Positions 14,544-23,933 of a stretch of DNA of 36,656 bases are shown here, piece by piece (the stretch's first letter is position 1; every line of letters starts with the position of its first letter). The notes beneath the pieces were generated by a model. It saw nothing but the letters and a program-made list of their open reading frames with translations. It ran no database searches and was not told the origin of the DNA. The stretch lies in contig JAZQJX010000017.1 in assembly GCA_045541875.1 (NCBI GenBank), positions 1 to 36,656 of the forward strand. Direction: 5' to 3'. The position numbers were made by a program, and so were the translations under genes. The DNA comes from RGIG1828 sp045541875 (GTDB taxonomy: Bacteria > Bacillota > Clostridia > UMGS1810).

Positions 14544-17045
14544 ATGAAGAAAATTGCATTTATTCTTTGCACCATATTGACAATTCAACTTTTGTTTGCA
14601 GGTATGTCTTTCGCGGCAACGGTGGGAGAAAGTTACATTTCTTCTCAGGGTGCCTGCGTAATGGATTTTGAAACGGGAGAAATTTTGTATCAGCACAACG
14701 GTGACGTTGGAAGAGTCCCTGCAAGTATGACCAAAATAATGAATGTATACTGCATATACGAAGCACTCAAAAAAGGTGAAATCACTTTGGATACCGTTGT
14801 TCCCATAAGTGCAAATGTATATTCAAAGTCAAGGAATTCCATATATCAGAGCGTGCTTCCTCTTTATTACAATCAGACATATACGGTTGACGAAATGCTC
14901 GATGTTATAATCGTATATTCTGCAAGCGGTGCCGCCGTTGCTATGGCGGAACTCATCGGAGGCAGTGAGGATGCCTTTGTGGAGAGGATGAATAAAAAAG
15001 CAGAAGAAATGGGAATATATGCCAGATATTATGATAGTTGCGGCATAGCGTCAAATATGATATCGCCCATAGGAATGGCACATCTCGCAAGAAATATTAT
15101 AAGGGATTATCCCGATATTTTACTGAGGAGTTCCAAAAAGTCAGTGGCATTTCACGGCGGAGTCTACAAAACAACCAACCACCTTTTGGACACCTACCAT
15201 TACGATGGTGCTGACGGTCTGAAAACCGGAACAACTGCAGCCGCAGGCTATTGCTTTTGCGGGACTGCAACAAGAGGCGGCAGGAGAATGATTTCTGTTA
15301 CAATGTCCTCAGCATCCACAGGTCAGAGATTTACAGACACTGCAAGGCTTCTTGACTATGGTTTTTCTGTTATGGCATCCAGATATGACAGTGTATATTT
15401 TACCGATAAGCGCACCTTTATAAACGGCAGCGAAATTCCCACCTTTGAATATGAGGGAGCAAAAAACGGAGGAGTTATTGTTGCAGAGGACCTTCGGAAC
15501 TATGGCTTTGATGTCACATTTTTGCCCAATACCGAAATTCTTGAAATAAAATATAATCCGAAAAAAATTGTGACACCTATGAGTCTTGAGTATTATCAGG
15601 GCAAAAAAGGCATAAAGGCATACAGCGTTTTTGCAAATTCAAATATCAGCGTGAAGGTTGATGACGGTGCCTCATGTCATATTATGAAGGATGCTTACAG
15701 TGTGAACGGATATATGTGCATATCTGTTGATGAACTTGGTTCACTATTTGAACTTTCCCGTGATGAAAACACGGATGTTGCATACATAAATGCAAGTCTC
15801 AGAGCACCCGAACCCATACTTCCAAACGGTGAAAAACTCACATCAGGCAGTGCATATATTATGGACTATGAAACAGGAGAAGAACTCTATTCCTTTGATG
15901 GTGACACCCAAAAGCCGGTTGCTTCCATTGCCAAAATGATGTCCGTATATGTTATTTATGATGCCATAAAAAATGGCGAGATTGATTTTGACACAGTTGT
16001 TCCCATAAGTGAAAATGTTTATAATCTCTCAAGGGTTGAAGATTATAAAATGATGGTAAATCTTGAATATGATGAAGACTATACCGTTGATGAAATGATA
16101 GACATGATTATAATAGACTCTGCCGCTGCCTGTGTAACTGCGGTTGCAGAACTTATCTGCGGAAGCGAAACGGAATTTGTCAAACGAATGAATGACAAGG
16201 CAGAGGACATAAGAATAGAGTCTGTGTTCTACAACGGAACGGGAGTATGCCTGAATCCTGAGACTGATAAAGAAAATCTTATGAGTGCAAAGGAAGTTGC
16301 AATCATGACACAAAAAATGATTAATGACTATCCTGAAGTTCTTGAAAGAACAAAAAGAGCATCTGTGGATTTTCACGGAAAAACCTATTACAATCTTAAC
16401 AAGATGTTCACAGATTACTATTATGAAGGAGCAGACGGATTTAAAAACGGCATGACAAATGCATCGGGCTACTGTATGTGCGGAACAGCCATAAGAGACG
16501 GCAGGAGAGTAATAACCGTAACACTTCCGTCGGACTCAAACGAAGCCCGATTCACAGATACTGCAAAAATGTTTGACTACGGATTTGCAAGTCTTGGTGT
16601 TGACCTTGCTCAGACTCAAGCCTCACCATCAGAAAAGATATTTGACGAAAATGAAGAAATAAAAATCAACATCGACGGAAATTATGAAATGACATATCCC
16701 GATCAGAAGCCCGTTGTCATAGACGGAAAAGCATTTGTGCCGGTAAGAGTTCTTATGGAAACGCTCGGGAAAGAGGTTGCGTGGGACGAACAGAGTCTTT
16801 GTGCATATATAAAAGATGAAGTCACAACTCTTAAACTTTCCGCATATTCTGATGTTATGGTAAAAGATACCACAAATCCCGTAACAGGTGAAAAGACAAC
16901 CGAGCAAGTTCCCCTTGATGCTAAACCAATCATAATCAACGGAAGAATACTTATTCCCATAAGACAGGTTGTTGAAAGTTTCGGTGCAGCAGTTATATGG
17001 GATGAAGATGCAAAAACAATTCTGATAATAGCCGGAGTGTGCTGA
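14544..17045 (+). CDS. Tandem DacA-like protein with decayed active sites and stalk domains
   Basis: The 833-residue protein begins with a signal peptide (probable cleavage after A24). Residues about 30-290 are a first DD-carboxypeptidase-like domain, with S61-M-T-K64 and K227-T-G intact but SAS (126-128) where SxN is expected. Residues about 291-425 are a linker resembling copper-amine-oxidase-N-type stalk sequence. Residues about 430-690 are a second such domain with SIAK (461-464), SAA (526-528) and KNG (634-636), so two of three motifs are altered. The last 130 residues are a CuAO_N1-like stalk domain with IDGKAFVPVRVLMETLG and INGRILIPIRQVVESFG. The two SxxK serines are exactly 400 residues apart, which points to an internal duplication. 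It is exported, probably to the cell wall. The second domain is likely to be inactive or to act only in binding; the first is uncertain. CAGGAG precedes the ATG. Confidence 0.85.
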   Translation: MKKIAFILCTILTIQLLFAGMSFAATVGESYISSQGACVMDFETGEILYQHNGDVGRVPASMTKIMNVYCIYEALKKGEITLDTVVPISANVYSKSRNSIYQSVLPLYYNQTYTVDEMLDVIIVYSASGAAVAMAELIGGSEDAFVERMNKKAEEMGIYARYYDSCGIASNMISPIGMAHLARNIIRDYPDILLRSSKKSVAFHGGVYKTTNHLLDTYHYDGADGLKTGTTAAAGYCFCGTATRGGRRMISVTMSSASTGQRFTDTARLLDYGFSVMASRYDSVYFTDKRTFINGSEIPTFEYEGAKNGGVIVAEDLRNYGFDVTFLPNTEILEIKYNPKKIVTPMSLEYYQGKKGIKAYSVFANSNISVKVDDGASCHIMKDAYSVNGYMCISVDELGSLFELSRDENTDVAYINASLRAPEPILPNGEKLTSGSAYIMDYETGEELYSFDGDTQKPVASIAKMMSVYVIYDAIKNGEIDFDTVVPISENVYNLSRVEDYKMMVNLEYDEDYTVDEMIDMIIIDSAAACVTAVAELICGSETEFVKRMNDKAEDIRIESVFYNGTGVCLNPETDKENLMSAKEVAIMTQKMINDYPEVLERTKRASVDFHGKTYYNLNKMFTDYYYEGADGFKNGMTNASGYCMCGTAIRDGRRVITVTLPSDSNEARFTDTAKMFDYGFASLGVDLAQTQASPSEKIFDENEEIKINIDGNYEMTYPDQKPVVIDGKAFVPVRVLMETLGKEVAWDEQSLCAYIKDEVTTLKLSAYSDVMVKDTTNPVTGEKTTEQVPLDAKPIIINGRILIPIRQVVESFGAAVIWDEDAKTILIIAGVC

Positions 17046-17400
17046 TTTAACCGGATAAACAGCGGAAGCGAAAAATCGGGCAACTGATGTAAATAGGTGT
17101 CAAAACCAAAAAAATGTCGGAGAAAACAGGTTTGTTTGTGCATTAATAACAAAGTTTTTTTGCCGTATTTTTGCCTGTTGTCGTAATGCCGAATAAATGA
17201 AGAAAAAGACGGATTTGATTGTGCAAAAAGTATACTTTAAAGAATGGATTTTGTTCCTTATTACCCATAATTTTTGTGTTTTATGCAAACTTACCAAATA
17301 TTCAAAATAAATTTGTGAAAATACCCATTGGAAAAAATATTTTGTTTATGGTATAGTATAAGCATAAATTGGATGTAGGTACTTTAGGAGGTAACCAAAA
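17046..17400 (+). other. 355-base intergenic region before the ABC ATPase gene
   Basis: No gene or RNA gene is evident and I see no clear terminator for the upstream operon. A 12-base palindrome AAAGTATACTTT lies at 17227-17238, a possible operator or promoter part. The sequence is strongly AT-rich from 17200 on. The ABC ATPase promoter is at 17328-17357. Confidence 0.6.
17328..17357 (+). promoter_or_regulatory. Promoter of the ABC ATPase gene
   Basis: TTGGAA at 17328-17333, an 18-base spacer and TATAGT at 17352-17357, about 45 bases before the start codon. The gene also has a strong AGGAGGT site at 17386-17392. Confidence 0.65.
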
Positions 17401-18513
17401 ATGGCAAGTTTAAATCTTAAAAACATTTACAAGACATATGCAGGCGGTGTTACAGCCGTTTCTGACTTTTGTCTCGATATCGAAGATAAAGAGTTTATAG
17501 TTCTTGTTGGTCCTTCAGGTTGCGGTAAATCCACAACACTCAGAATGATCGCAGGTCTTGAAGAAATCAGTGACGGTGAACTCTACATCGGAGACACTTT
17601 GGTAAATGATATAGCACCAAAGGACAGAGACATTGCAATGGTTTTCCAGAACTATGCTCTCTATCCCCATATGACAGTATTTGAAAACATGGCTTTTGCT
17701 CTCAAACTCAGAAAGATTCCGAAAGCAGAAATCAGAGAAAGAGTTACAGAGGCTGCAAAAATCCTTGATATTGAACATCTTCTCGACAGAAAACCTGCTG
17801 CTCTTTCCGGCGGTCAGAGACAGCGTGTTGCTCTCGGTCGTGCAATTGTCCGTGAACCAAAAGTATTCCTTATGGACGAACCTCTTTCAAACCTTGATGC
17901 AAAACTCAGAGTTCAGATGAGAACAGAGATTTCAAAACTCCATCACAAACTTCAGACAACATTCATCTATGTAACACATGACCAGACCGAGGCTATGACA
18001 ATGGGTACACGTATCGTTGTTATGAAAGACGGTTTTGTTCAGCAGATAGATTCCCCCATGAACCTTTACAACAAACCCGCAAACATGTTCGTTGCAGGCT
18101 TCATCGGAAGTCCTCAGATGAACTTTGCAGATTGTAAAGTTGTAGAAAACGGCAATGATGTTTGTCTTGAGTTCTGCGGAAATTCCATCAAACTCACAGA
18201 GGGTATCGCTGCAAAGGTGAGAGAAGCAGGATGCATCGGCAAAGAAGTAGTTCTTGGTATCAGACCTGAAGACCTTCACGATGAAGAAAGTTTCATTTCT
18301 GCATATCCTGATGCAACAATCAGCGCATATGTTGAAGTTACAGAACTTATGGGTGCTGAAACATATCTCTATCTCAAAGTTGGTGAAAACAATTTCACAG
18401 CAAGAGTTAACCCCAGAAGCACAGCAAAAGTTGAAGATACAATCAAAATTGGTCTTGATCTCAACAAAATTCACCTCTTTGATAAAGAAACAGAAGTTTC
18501 CATACTTAACTAA
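17401..18513 (+). CDS. Sugar ABC transporter ATPase, MsmK/UgpC type
   Basis: It hydrolyses ATP to drive carbohydrate import through membrane permeases. Walker A is GPSGCGKS (37-44), the signature is LSGGQ (135-139), Walker B ends in D159-E160 and the switch histidine is H193. The C-terminal 130 residues form the MalK-like regulatory/OB domain (PEDLHD, GAETYLYLKVG). At 370 residues it is full length. No permease or binding-protein gene is adjacent, and the gene stands between its own promoter and a terminator. That arrangement fits the shared ATPase MsmK/MsiK, which serves several transporters. Codon use looks biased as in highly expressed genes (CTC, GTT, CGT). Confidence 0.95.
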   Translation: MASLNLKNIYKTYAGGVTAVSDFCLDIEDKEFIVLVGPSGCGKSTTLRMIAGLEEISDGELYIGDTLVNDIAPKDRDIAMVFQNYALYPHMTVFENMAFALKLRKIPKAEIRERVTEAAKILDIEHLLDRKPAALSGGQRQRVALGRAIVREPKVFLMDEPLSNLDAKLRVQMRTEISKLHHKLQTTFIYVTHDQTEAMTMGTRIVVMKDGFVQQIDSPMNLYNKPANMFVAGFIGSPQMNFADCKVVENGNDVCLEFCGNSIKLTEGIAAKVREAGCIGKEVVLGIRPEDLHDEESFISAYPDATISAYVEVTELMGAETYLYLKVGENNFTARVNPRSTAKVEDTIKIGLDLNKIHLFDKETEVSILN

Positions 18514-18557
18514 CATATATTTCATGATGCAACTGTTTGAGCAAAGTGAGTAAAATT

Positions 18558-18588
18558 AAAGGGTTTCGCTAAATTGCGAAACCCTTTT
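18558..18588 (+). terminator. Intrinsic terminator after the ABC ATPase gene
   Basis: AAAGGGTTTCGC (18558-18569) pairs with GCGAAACCCTTT (18576-18587) around a six-base loop, followed by TTTTG. Confidence 0.85.
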
Positions 18589-18628
18589 GTGTAGAAAAAG
18601 TTTAAACCACGAAAGGTGGGTGTTACAA

Positions 18629-19651
18629 ATGAAAAAAGGTTTTTTAAAAAGACTTTTATCCGTTGCAATTACAATTATTGTGCTTGTTGCGGTTTTTAAA
18701 TTCATTTCAGTATTTGGCGAGTTTTTTTCAAACTCTGCATATGACGGGGAAGAAAGAATCTTTACTGTTGAAATGGGAAGTACCTATAAAGATATTGCCC
18801 AAAAACTTGAAGATGAAAACTTTATAAAAAGCAAGTATACTTTTATGATAAAATACAGAATGAATCCGTCAAAGTATGGAGAGTTTAAATATGGTGACCA
18901 CAAGATTGAGGGGGAACTCAGCATTTCTGAACTGATAAAAATTCTGACTTCAAACCCTGCGTCAAATAATGTCATAAGTGTTACAATTCCCGAAGGATTT
19001 TCTGTGGATCTGATTGCTCAGAGAATGGAAAATTCCGGAATATGCACATATGATGAGTTTATTGATGCTGCCAAAAAAGATATTTATGACTATGAATTTT
19101 TAAAATTCAGCCAAAATCCCGACAGTATATATAAACTTGAAGGCTTTCTTTTCCCTGACACCTATGAGTTTTATGATATGACAACAGCCGAAGGAGTAAT
19201 CCATGCTATGCTTTCAAAATTTGAAAGTGTATATCTTGAGACGGTGGGTTCATATGATGATTTGTATAAAATTATGACAATAGCATCTTTAATAGAAAGA
19301 GAAGCAACCCTTCCTTCTGAAAGACCTCTTGTTTCGGGAGTCATATATAACAGACTTAAAATTGATATGCTTCTTCAGATAGATGCATCTGTAATATACG
19401 GGAAAACCCTTGGAAAGTATGATATGGAAACAGTTTTAAATAAAGATCTTGAAGATGATTCAAAATATAACATATATAAAAACAAAGGACTTCCTCCCGG
19501 CCCCATCTGTAATCCGGGAAGAGAGTCCATAAGTGCTGCGGCAAATCCTGCATCACACGATTATCTCTATTATCATACAGATGAGAACAAAAATGACGGA
19601 AGTCACATCTTCACGAAAACATTTGACGAGCACCTTGAGACAATGAACTGA
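18629..19651 (+). CDS. mltG: Endolytic peptidoglycan transglycosylase MltG (YceG-like)
   Basis: It cuts nascent glycan strands in the cell wall and is thought to set where strand synthesis ends. The ATG at 18629 is chosen over the GTG at 18587 because AAAGGTGGG lies just before it and the frame upstream runs into the terminator. That gives 340 residues. One membrane segment (residues about 9-28) anchors it. The catalytic glutamate is E223 in ASLIEREA, followed by the family's SGVIYNRL, LQIDASVIYG and LPPGPICNPG motifs. A LysM-like region lies near residues 45-110. It is followed by the chromate transporter genes after 28 bases. Confidence 0.95.
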   Translation: MKKGFLKRLLSVAITIIVLVAVFKFISVFGEFFSNSAYDGEERIFTVEMGSTYKDIAQKLEDENFIKSKYTFMIKYRMNPSKYGEFKYGDHKIEGELSISELIKILTSNPASNNVISVTIPEGFSVDLIAQRMENSGICTYDEFIDAAKKDIYDYEFLKFSQNPDSIYKLEGFLFPDTYEFYDMTTAEGVIHAMLSKFESVYLETVGSYDDLYKIMTIASLIEREATLPSERPLVSGVIYNRLKIDMLLQIDASVIYGKTLGKYDMETVLNKDLEDDSKYNIYKNKGLPPGPICNPGRESISAAANPASHDYLYYHTDENKNDGSHIFTKTFDEHLETMN

Positions 19652-19679
19652 TAATAATATTATTTTTGAAAGGAAAATT

Positions 19680-20234
19680 ATGAAGACAATAATCAATCTT
19701 TTTTTTGCATTTGCAAGAATAGGACTGTTCACTTTTGGTGGAGGATATGCGATGCTTCCCATGATACAAAGGGAAATTGTTGAAACAAGAAAGTGGGCAA
19801 CAGAAGAGGAAATCATGAATTATTATGCCGTTGGGCAATGCACACCGGGAGTTATTGCGGTAAACACAGCAACCTTTGTTGGAAGAAAGGTCGCAGGCAT
19901 AAAGGGAGCAATATCTGCAACACTTGGAGTCATTTTCCCCTCTGTTGTAATTATTACAGTAATTGCCGCATTCATCCGCAACTTCCTTGAGTATGAGGCG
20001 GTTTCCAATGCTCTAGCAGGAATTAACGTTGCAGTAAGCGTACTTGTTATAAGTGCGGTTATGACTCTTTGGAAAAAGGGAGTAAAAAACACATTTGGCG
20101 TAGTTATGTTTGCCTTTGCATTTCTTTTTACGCTTTTAACAGATTTTTCGCCCATAATTGTTGTTGTGGTTGCAATCGCATCAGGGGTTTTTTATGGCAG
20201 ATTTGAAGAGAAAAAAGGAGGGGATGGGAAATGA
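19680..20234 (+). CDS. Chromate transporter, N-type half
   Basis: The 184-residue membrane protein has the CHR-domain signature FTFGGGYAMLPMIQREIV near residue 17 and TPGVIAVNTATFVG around residue 58. Five or six hydrophobic segments follow. It is a single CHR domain, so it belongs to the short-chain two-protein type; the companion starts within its last four bases. In characterised pairs both halves are needed for chromate efflux, but homologues in gut Clostridia are not proven to carry chromate. AAAGGA near the start is the probable ribosome binding site. Confidence 0.9.
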   Translation: MKTIINLFFAFARIGLFTFGGGYAMLPMIQREIVETRKWATEEEIMNYYAVGQCTPGVIAVNTATFVGRKVAGIKGAISATLGVIFPSVVIITVIAAFIRNFLEYEAVSNALAGINVAVSVLVISAVMTLWKKGVKNTFGVVMFAFAFLFTLLTDFSPIIVVVVAIASGVFYGRFEEKKGGDGK

Positions 20235-20824
20235 CGGTTTTTCTTACTCTTATTTTCGAGTTTTTCAAAACGGGTCTTTTTGCCATTGGCGGAGGTCTTG
20301 CAACTTTGCCTTTTCTCTATAATATTGCCGATAAGTATGAATGGCTTGATTCATCCATACTTCCCGATATGATAGCAGTTTCGGAATCCACCCCCGGTCC
20401 CATAGGCGTCAATATGGCAACTTATTGCGGATATAACGCAGGTTATAATGTTGGCGGAATCGTTGGTGGAATTTTTGGTGGAATTTTAGCAACTCTTGCT
20501 CTTGTTTTGCCGTCACTCATAATAATCTTGATTGTGGCACGCGCCCTTGACAAATTCAAATCAAGCAAACTTGTGGACAATGGGTTCAAAGGTCTTCGCC
20601 CTGCTGTCTGCGGACTCATTGCAACGGCAGCACTTACTGTTTTTTCTGAAGCGTGCTTGAGATTAGATTTGTATGAAAAAACAAAACAGATTACGGATGC
20701 AGTAAGTATTGAAGCATTGATTCTTTTTGCAGTTTTGTTTTTTGTGAACAAAAAATTCAAACTTCATCCCATATGTATAATAATTCCTTCGGCGATCATC
20801 GGTATTATTATGAAAGGGTTTTAA
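20231..20824 (+). CDS. Chromate transporter, C-type half
   Basis: The 197-residue membrane protein carries the second CHR-domain signature GLFAIGGGLATLPFLYNI and STPGPIGVNMATYCGYNAGYN. It overlaps the preceding half by four bases (ATGA), so the two are translated in a coupled way and in a one-to-one ratio. Glycine-rich GGIVGGIFGGIL lies in a middle membrane segment. Substrate is inferred only from the family name. No clear terminator follows. Confidence 0.9.
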   Translation: MTVFLTLIFEFFKTGLFAIGGGLATLPFLYNIADKYEWLDSSILPDMIAVSESTPGPIGVNMATYCGYNAGYNVGGIVGGIFGGILATLALVLPSLIIILIVARALDKFKSSKLVDNGFKGLRPAVCGLIATAALTVFSEACLRLDLYEKTKQITDAVSIEALILFAVLFFVNKKFKLHPICIIIPSAIIGIIMKGF

Positions 20825-20980
20825 ATTCCCCGTCATTACATTATTATTACAAGAAGCGGGTTATTCTTGAACTCAGAAATTGAAAATGTTACCATATGGT
20901 ATAAGTTAAGATAGGAAGTTGTTGTTAAAATAAACATAAATCAAAGCACTTTGTAATATATAAAGAAGGAGGGCTACATT

Positions 20981-22780
20981 ATGTGGATTTGCCCTGTATG
21001 TCAAAAGGAAAATATTGACAACGCACACAGATGCCTTTCGTGTGGTGAAGGAAAACTTTGTTTCACTTGCTCATCGCCATATTCCGGTGATGTGTGTAAG
21101 GTATGCGGAAAGGACTCCAACCATAACAGTTGGGTGAGCGAAGAAGAATACGAAGAATATCTTGCGTCTGCAATTGAGCAGAGAGAAATTGAAGAAGTTG
21201 ATTCTTATGAAGAAAAGATTGAGGAAACAACTGAAAATCAGGAAGAGAGTGAAACACCTGAAGAAGTCTTAAGCGAAGAAGAGAATGATTCAGATTCTGA
21301 CAACTTACAGGATGAAGATAATAATGGGGAAACTTTCGAAGATGCACAAATGCCGGAAAGTGAAGATAACGAAAGTGATGATAATGAAGTTTCGGAGAAA
21401 GAGGAAGAAATTTCAGATAAGCCCTTGGAAAATGATGCTTCTGAAAATAATGACACTGAAGATGCAGAAACAGAATCCGGTGAAGAACCTGTTTGCGAGA
21501 CAGAAGATGTCAGGGATGAATCTCTTAATTCAGATTCAGAAAAAGAACCTCTTAAGGAGAAAAAATCCGGAAAGCGTATTATCTCTGTAATCATTGCAAT
21601 AGCACTTGTTGCACTCATTTCATTTGTTGTCTATACATATATATACCTTCCTGCAAACAAAGGTGAAAAACCTGACACGGATTCTGCAGCCTTAATTTCA
21701 TCTGAGGGAGTTTCAAGCGGTTTGTCAGAAGTTGATTCATCTGTTGATTCGTCTGTTGATTCATCTTTGGAAGAAACATCCGGTTCAGATGCCCTTGAAC
21801 AGCAGGATGCACAGGCGGTTTCCGGAAATGCTGACAAAAATGCTTTGTATGATTCTGCAATGAATAACTTTGCATCGGGAAATTATTCTCTTGCATATAG
21901 AACCTTGAGAAAGGTTGACAATTTCAAAGATGCAAGATATCAGATGACAATGCTTTCAACAACCCTTTCAAAATATATCAGCGCAGGCTATAATCACACT
22001 CTTGGTCTGAGAAGAGACGGAACGGTGCTCTCTTCAGGTAACAACAAGTCAGGAAAGTGTGACGTGTCTTCCTGGTCAGGAATTATAAGTGTTTCGGCAA
22101 GAGGTCTTCATTCTGTGGCTGTAAGATCTGACGGGACAGTATATGCTTCCGGTTCCAATGATGACGGACAGTGTAATGTTTCTGACTGGTCACAAATTTC
22201 GGATGTAAAAGCAGGCGGTGAGCATACTCTTGCAATGACAAGTCAAGGGACATGTGTTGCAACAGGTAACAATAACTACGGTCAATGCGAAGTTTCAGCC
22301 TGGACAAATGTTTGCAGAATAAGTGCCGGAGCAAGACATTCTGTTGCTCTTAAAAAAGACGGAACTGTTGTTGCCGTAGGGGACAACAAGTATGGACAAT
22401 GCAATGTTTCTGACTGGACTGATATTATTCAGATAAGTGCAGGCGACTGGTACACAGTTGGCCTTAAATCTGACGGAACAGTTGTTTCTGTAGGAAACAA
22501 CAATTCGGGACAGCGAAATATCTCTTCCTGGAAGGATATTGTATATATTTCTGCCGGACTTTGGCATACAGTCGGTCTTAAATCTGACGGAACAGTAGTT
22601 GCTGCAGGTTCAAACAAATTTGGCGAATGTAATGTTTCGGGATTCTCTGATGTTGTGGCAGTGTCTGCGGGAGGCTTCCATTATACAACAGCACTTTTAT
22701 CAGATGGAACCGTTCTTGCCATAGGTGATAATGCAGACGGTCAATGCAAAGCATCATCCTGGTGGGGAATATCCTTATAA
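20981..22780 (+). CDS. Membrane protein with double zinc ribbon and RCC1-like propeller
   Basis: The 599-residue protein has four parts. Residues 1-50 hold two zinc ribbons (C4/C7 with C18/C21, then C27/C30 with C39/C42). Residues 52-198 are very acidic and of low complexity. Residues about 199-222 are one membrane segment, preceded by KEKKSGKR, so the zinc ribbons should be cytoplasmic and the rest outside. After a Ser/Asp-rich linker (VDSSVDSSVDSS) and a helical repeat at about 284-325, residues about 336-599 form seven RCC1-type repeats of about 38 residues with the core SDGTVVAVGDN-x-GQCNVS, enough for a complete seven-bladed propeller. The ligand is unknown. AAGGAGGG supports the start. 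alr follows after 25 bases. Confidence 0.88.
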   Translation: MWICPVCQKENIDNAHRCLSCGEGKLCFTCSSPYSGDVCKVCGKDSNHNSWVSEEEYEEYLASAIEQREIEEVDSYEEKIEETTENQEESETPEEVLSEEENDSDSDNLQDEDNNGETFEDAQMPESEDNESDDNEVSEKEEEISDKPLENDASENNDTEDAETESGEEPVCETEDVRDESLNSDSEKEPLKEKKSGKRIISVIIAIALVALISFVVYTYIYLPANKGEKPDTDSAALISSEGVSSGLSEVDSSVDSSVDSSLEETSGSDALEQQDAQAVSGNADKNALYDSAMNNFASGNYSLAYRTLRKVDNFKDARYQMTMLSTTLSKYISAGYNHTLGLRRDGTVLSSGNNKSGKCDVSSWSGIISVSARGLHSVAVRSDGTVYASGSNDDGQCNVSDWSQISDVKAGGEHTLAMTSQGTCVATGNNNYGQCEVSAWTNVCRISAGARHSVALKKDGTVVAVGDNKYGQCNVSDWTDIIQISAGDWYTVGLKSDGTVVSVGNNNSGQRNISSWKDIVYISAGLWHTVGLKSDGTVVAAGSNKFGECNVSGFSDVVAVSAGGFHYTTALLSDGTVLAIGDNADGQCKASSWWGISL

Positions 22781-22805
22781 TAATAAAAGACAGAGAGTGA
22801 ATAAT

Positions 22806-23933
22806 ATGAAAAATTATCACCGTATATGTGCCGTGATAAATCTTGGCAACATATATCATAACATTTCACAGATAAAGAAAAGTTTCAAAGAAGATGTGCA
22901 CATTATGCCTGTCATAAAAGCCGATGGCTACGGTCACGGAGCCGTTCAGACGGCGCAGGTTCTTGAAAAATGCGCAGATTCCTTTGCCGTTGCCGTAATT
23001 GAAGAAGCAAAGGAACTGAGAAATGCAGGAATAACAAAACCCATTATGATTCTCGGCACTCTTCCCACAGCACGCTATGAGGAAGCAGTGGCAAACGATG
23101 TTATAATTCCCATATACACCGTGGAAATGGCAAAACTTTTGTCTAATGCGGCAAAAAGCATGAATAAAATTGCCCGCACTCATATTGCCGTGGACACAGG
23201 AATGAACCGAATCGGAATGAAGTGCGATAAAAGCGGAATTGAACTAATAAAAAAGATTATGTCTTATGAAGGAATTGAAATTTCGGGCATATTTTCTCAT
23301 TTTGCAACTGCAGATTATGAAGACAAAACATTTTCAAACGTTCAATGGAAAAGATTCAACGAATTTTTAAAAGATCTTGAAAATGAGGGCATAAAAATCC
23401 CTTGCAAGCATATATGCAACAGTGCTGCAATTTTAGATATGCCTCATATGGCAGGAAATCTTGTTAGACCGGGGATTATCACCTATGGGCTTTATCCTTC
23501 TGATGAAGTGGACAAAAATGCTATTGATCTTCGCCCCGCAATGGAACTCAAATCCCACATAAGTTTTGTGAAAGAAGTAAAGGCAGGATGCGGCATAAGT
23601 TATGGCGGAACAAACGTTTCTGACAAGGACAGAATAATTGCTACGGTTCCCGTTGGTTATGCAGACGGATATCCGAGGCTTCTCTCCGATAAGGGAAGAG
23701 TCATCATAAGGGGAGAATATGCACCGATTGTCGGAAGAATCTGTATGGATCAGTTTATGGTGGATGTAACTCATATAGACGGAGTTTCCATAGAGGACAC
23801 AGTAACTCTTATGGGAAAAGACGGCGATTGTTATATCGGCGCGGAAGAGATTGCAAACCACGCTATGACCATAAATTATGAAATAATATGTGGAATCGGG
23901 AAAAGGGTTCCGAGGGTGTATATGAGTAAATGA
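22806..23933 (+). CDS. alr: Alanine racemase
   Basis: It interconverts L- and D-alanine for peptidoglycan synthesis using PLP. The ATG at 22806 is chosen; the longer in-frame start at 22725 would lie inside the preceding gene and gives a tail absent from the family. This makes 375 residues. PLP binds K38 in VIKADGYGHG, the second catalytic residue is the Tyr in CGISYGGTN, and VGYADGYPRLLSDKG and RICMDQFMVD are present in the C-terminal domain. The ribosome binding site is weak (AGAGAGTGA), so translation may partly depend on the gene upstream. Confidence 0.96.
   Translation: MKNYHRICAVINLGNIYHNISQIKKSFKEDVHIMPVIKADGYGHGAVQTAQVLEKCADSFAVAVIEEAKELRNAGITKPIMILGTLPTARYEEAVANDVIIPIYTVEMAKLLSNAAKSMNKIARTHIAVDTGMNRIGMKCDKSGIELIKKIMSYEGIEISGIFSHFATADYEDKTFSNVQWKRFNEFLKDLENEGIKIPCKHICNSAAILDMPHMAGNLVRPGIITYGLYPSDEVDKNAIDLRPAMELKSHISFVKEVKAGCGISYGGTNVSDKDRIIATVPVGYADGYPRLLSDKGRVIIRGEYAPIVGRICMDQFMVDVTHIDGVSIEDTVTLMGKDGDCYIGAEEIANHAMTINYEIICGIGKRVPRVYMSK

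Noticed and set aside
19680..20824. Split chromate transporter considered as a frameshifted single gene
   Set aside because: Both halves carry a full CHR-domain start and overlap by ATGA, the normal two-gene form.
20825..20980. Promoter and terminator between chrA and the zinc-ribbon gene
   Set aside because: TTGAAA and TATAAG are only 14 bases apart and the CCCCG/CGGG pairing is too weak to claim.
22725..22805. Longer N-terminus for alanine racemase
   Set aside because: It would lie inside the preceding gene and adds residues not seen in the family; the ATG at 22806 fits.
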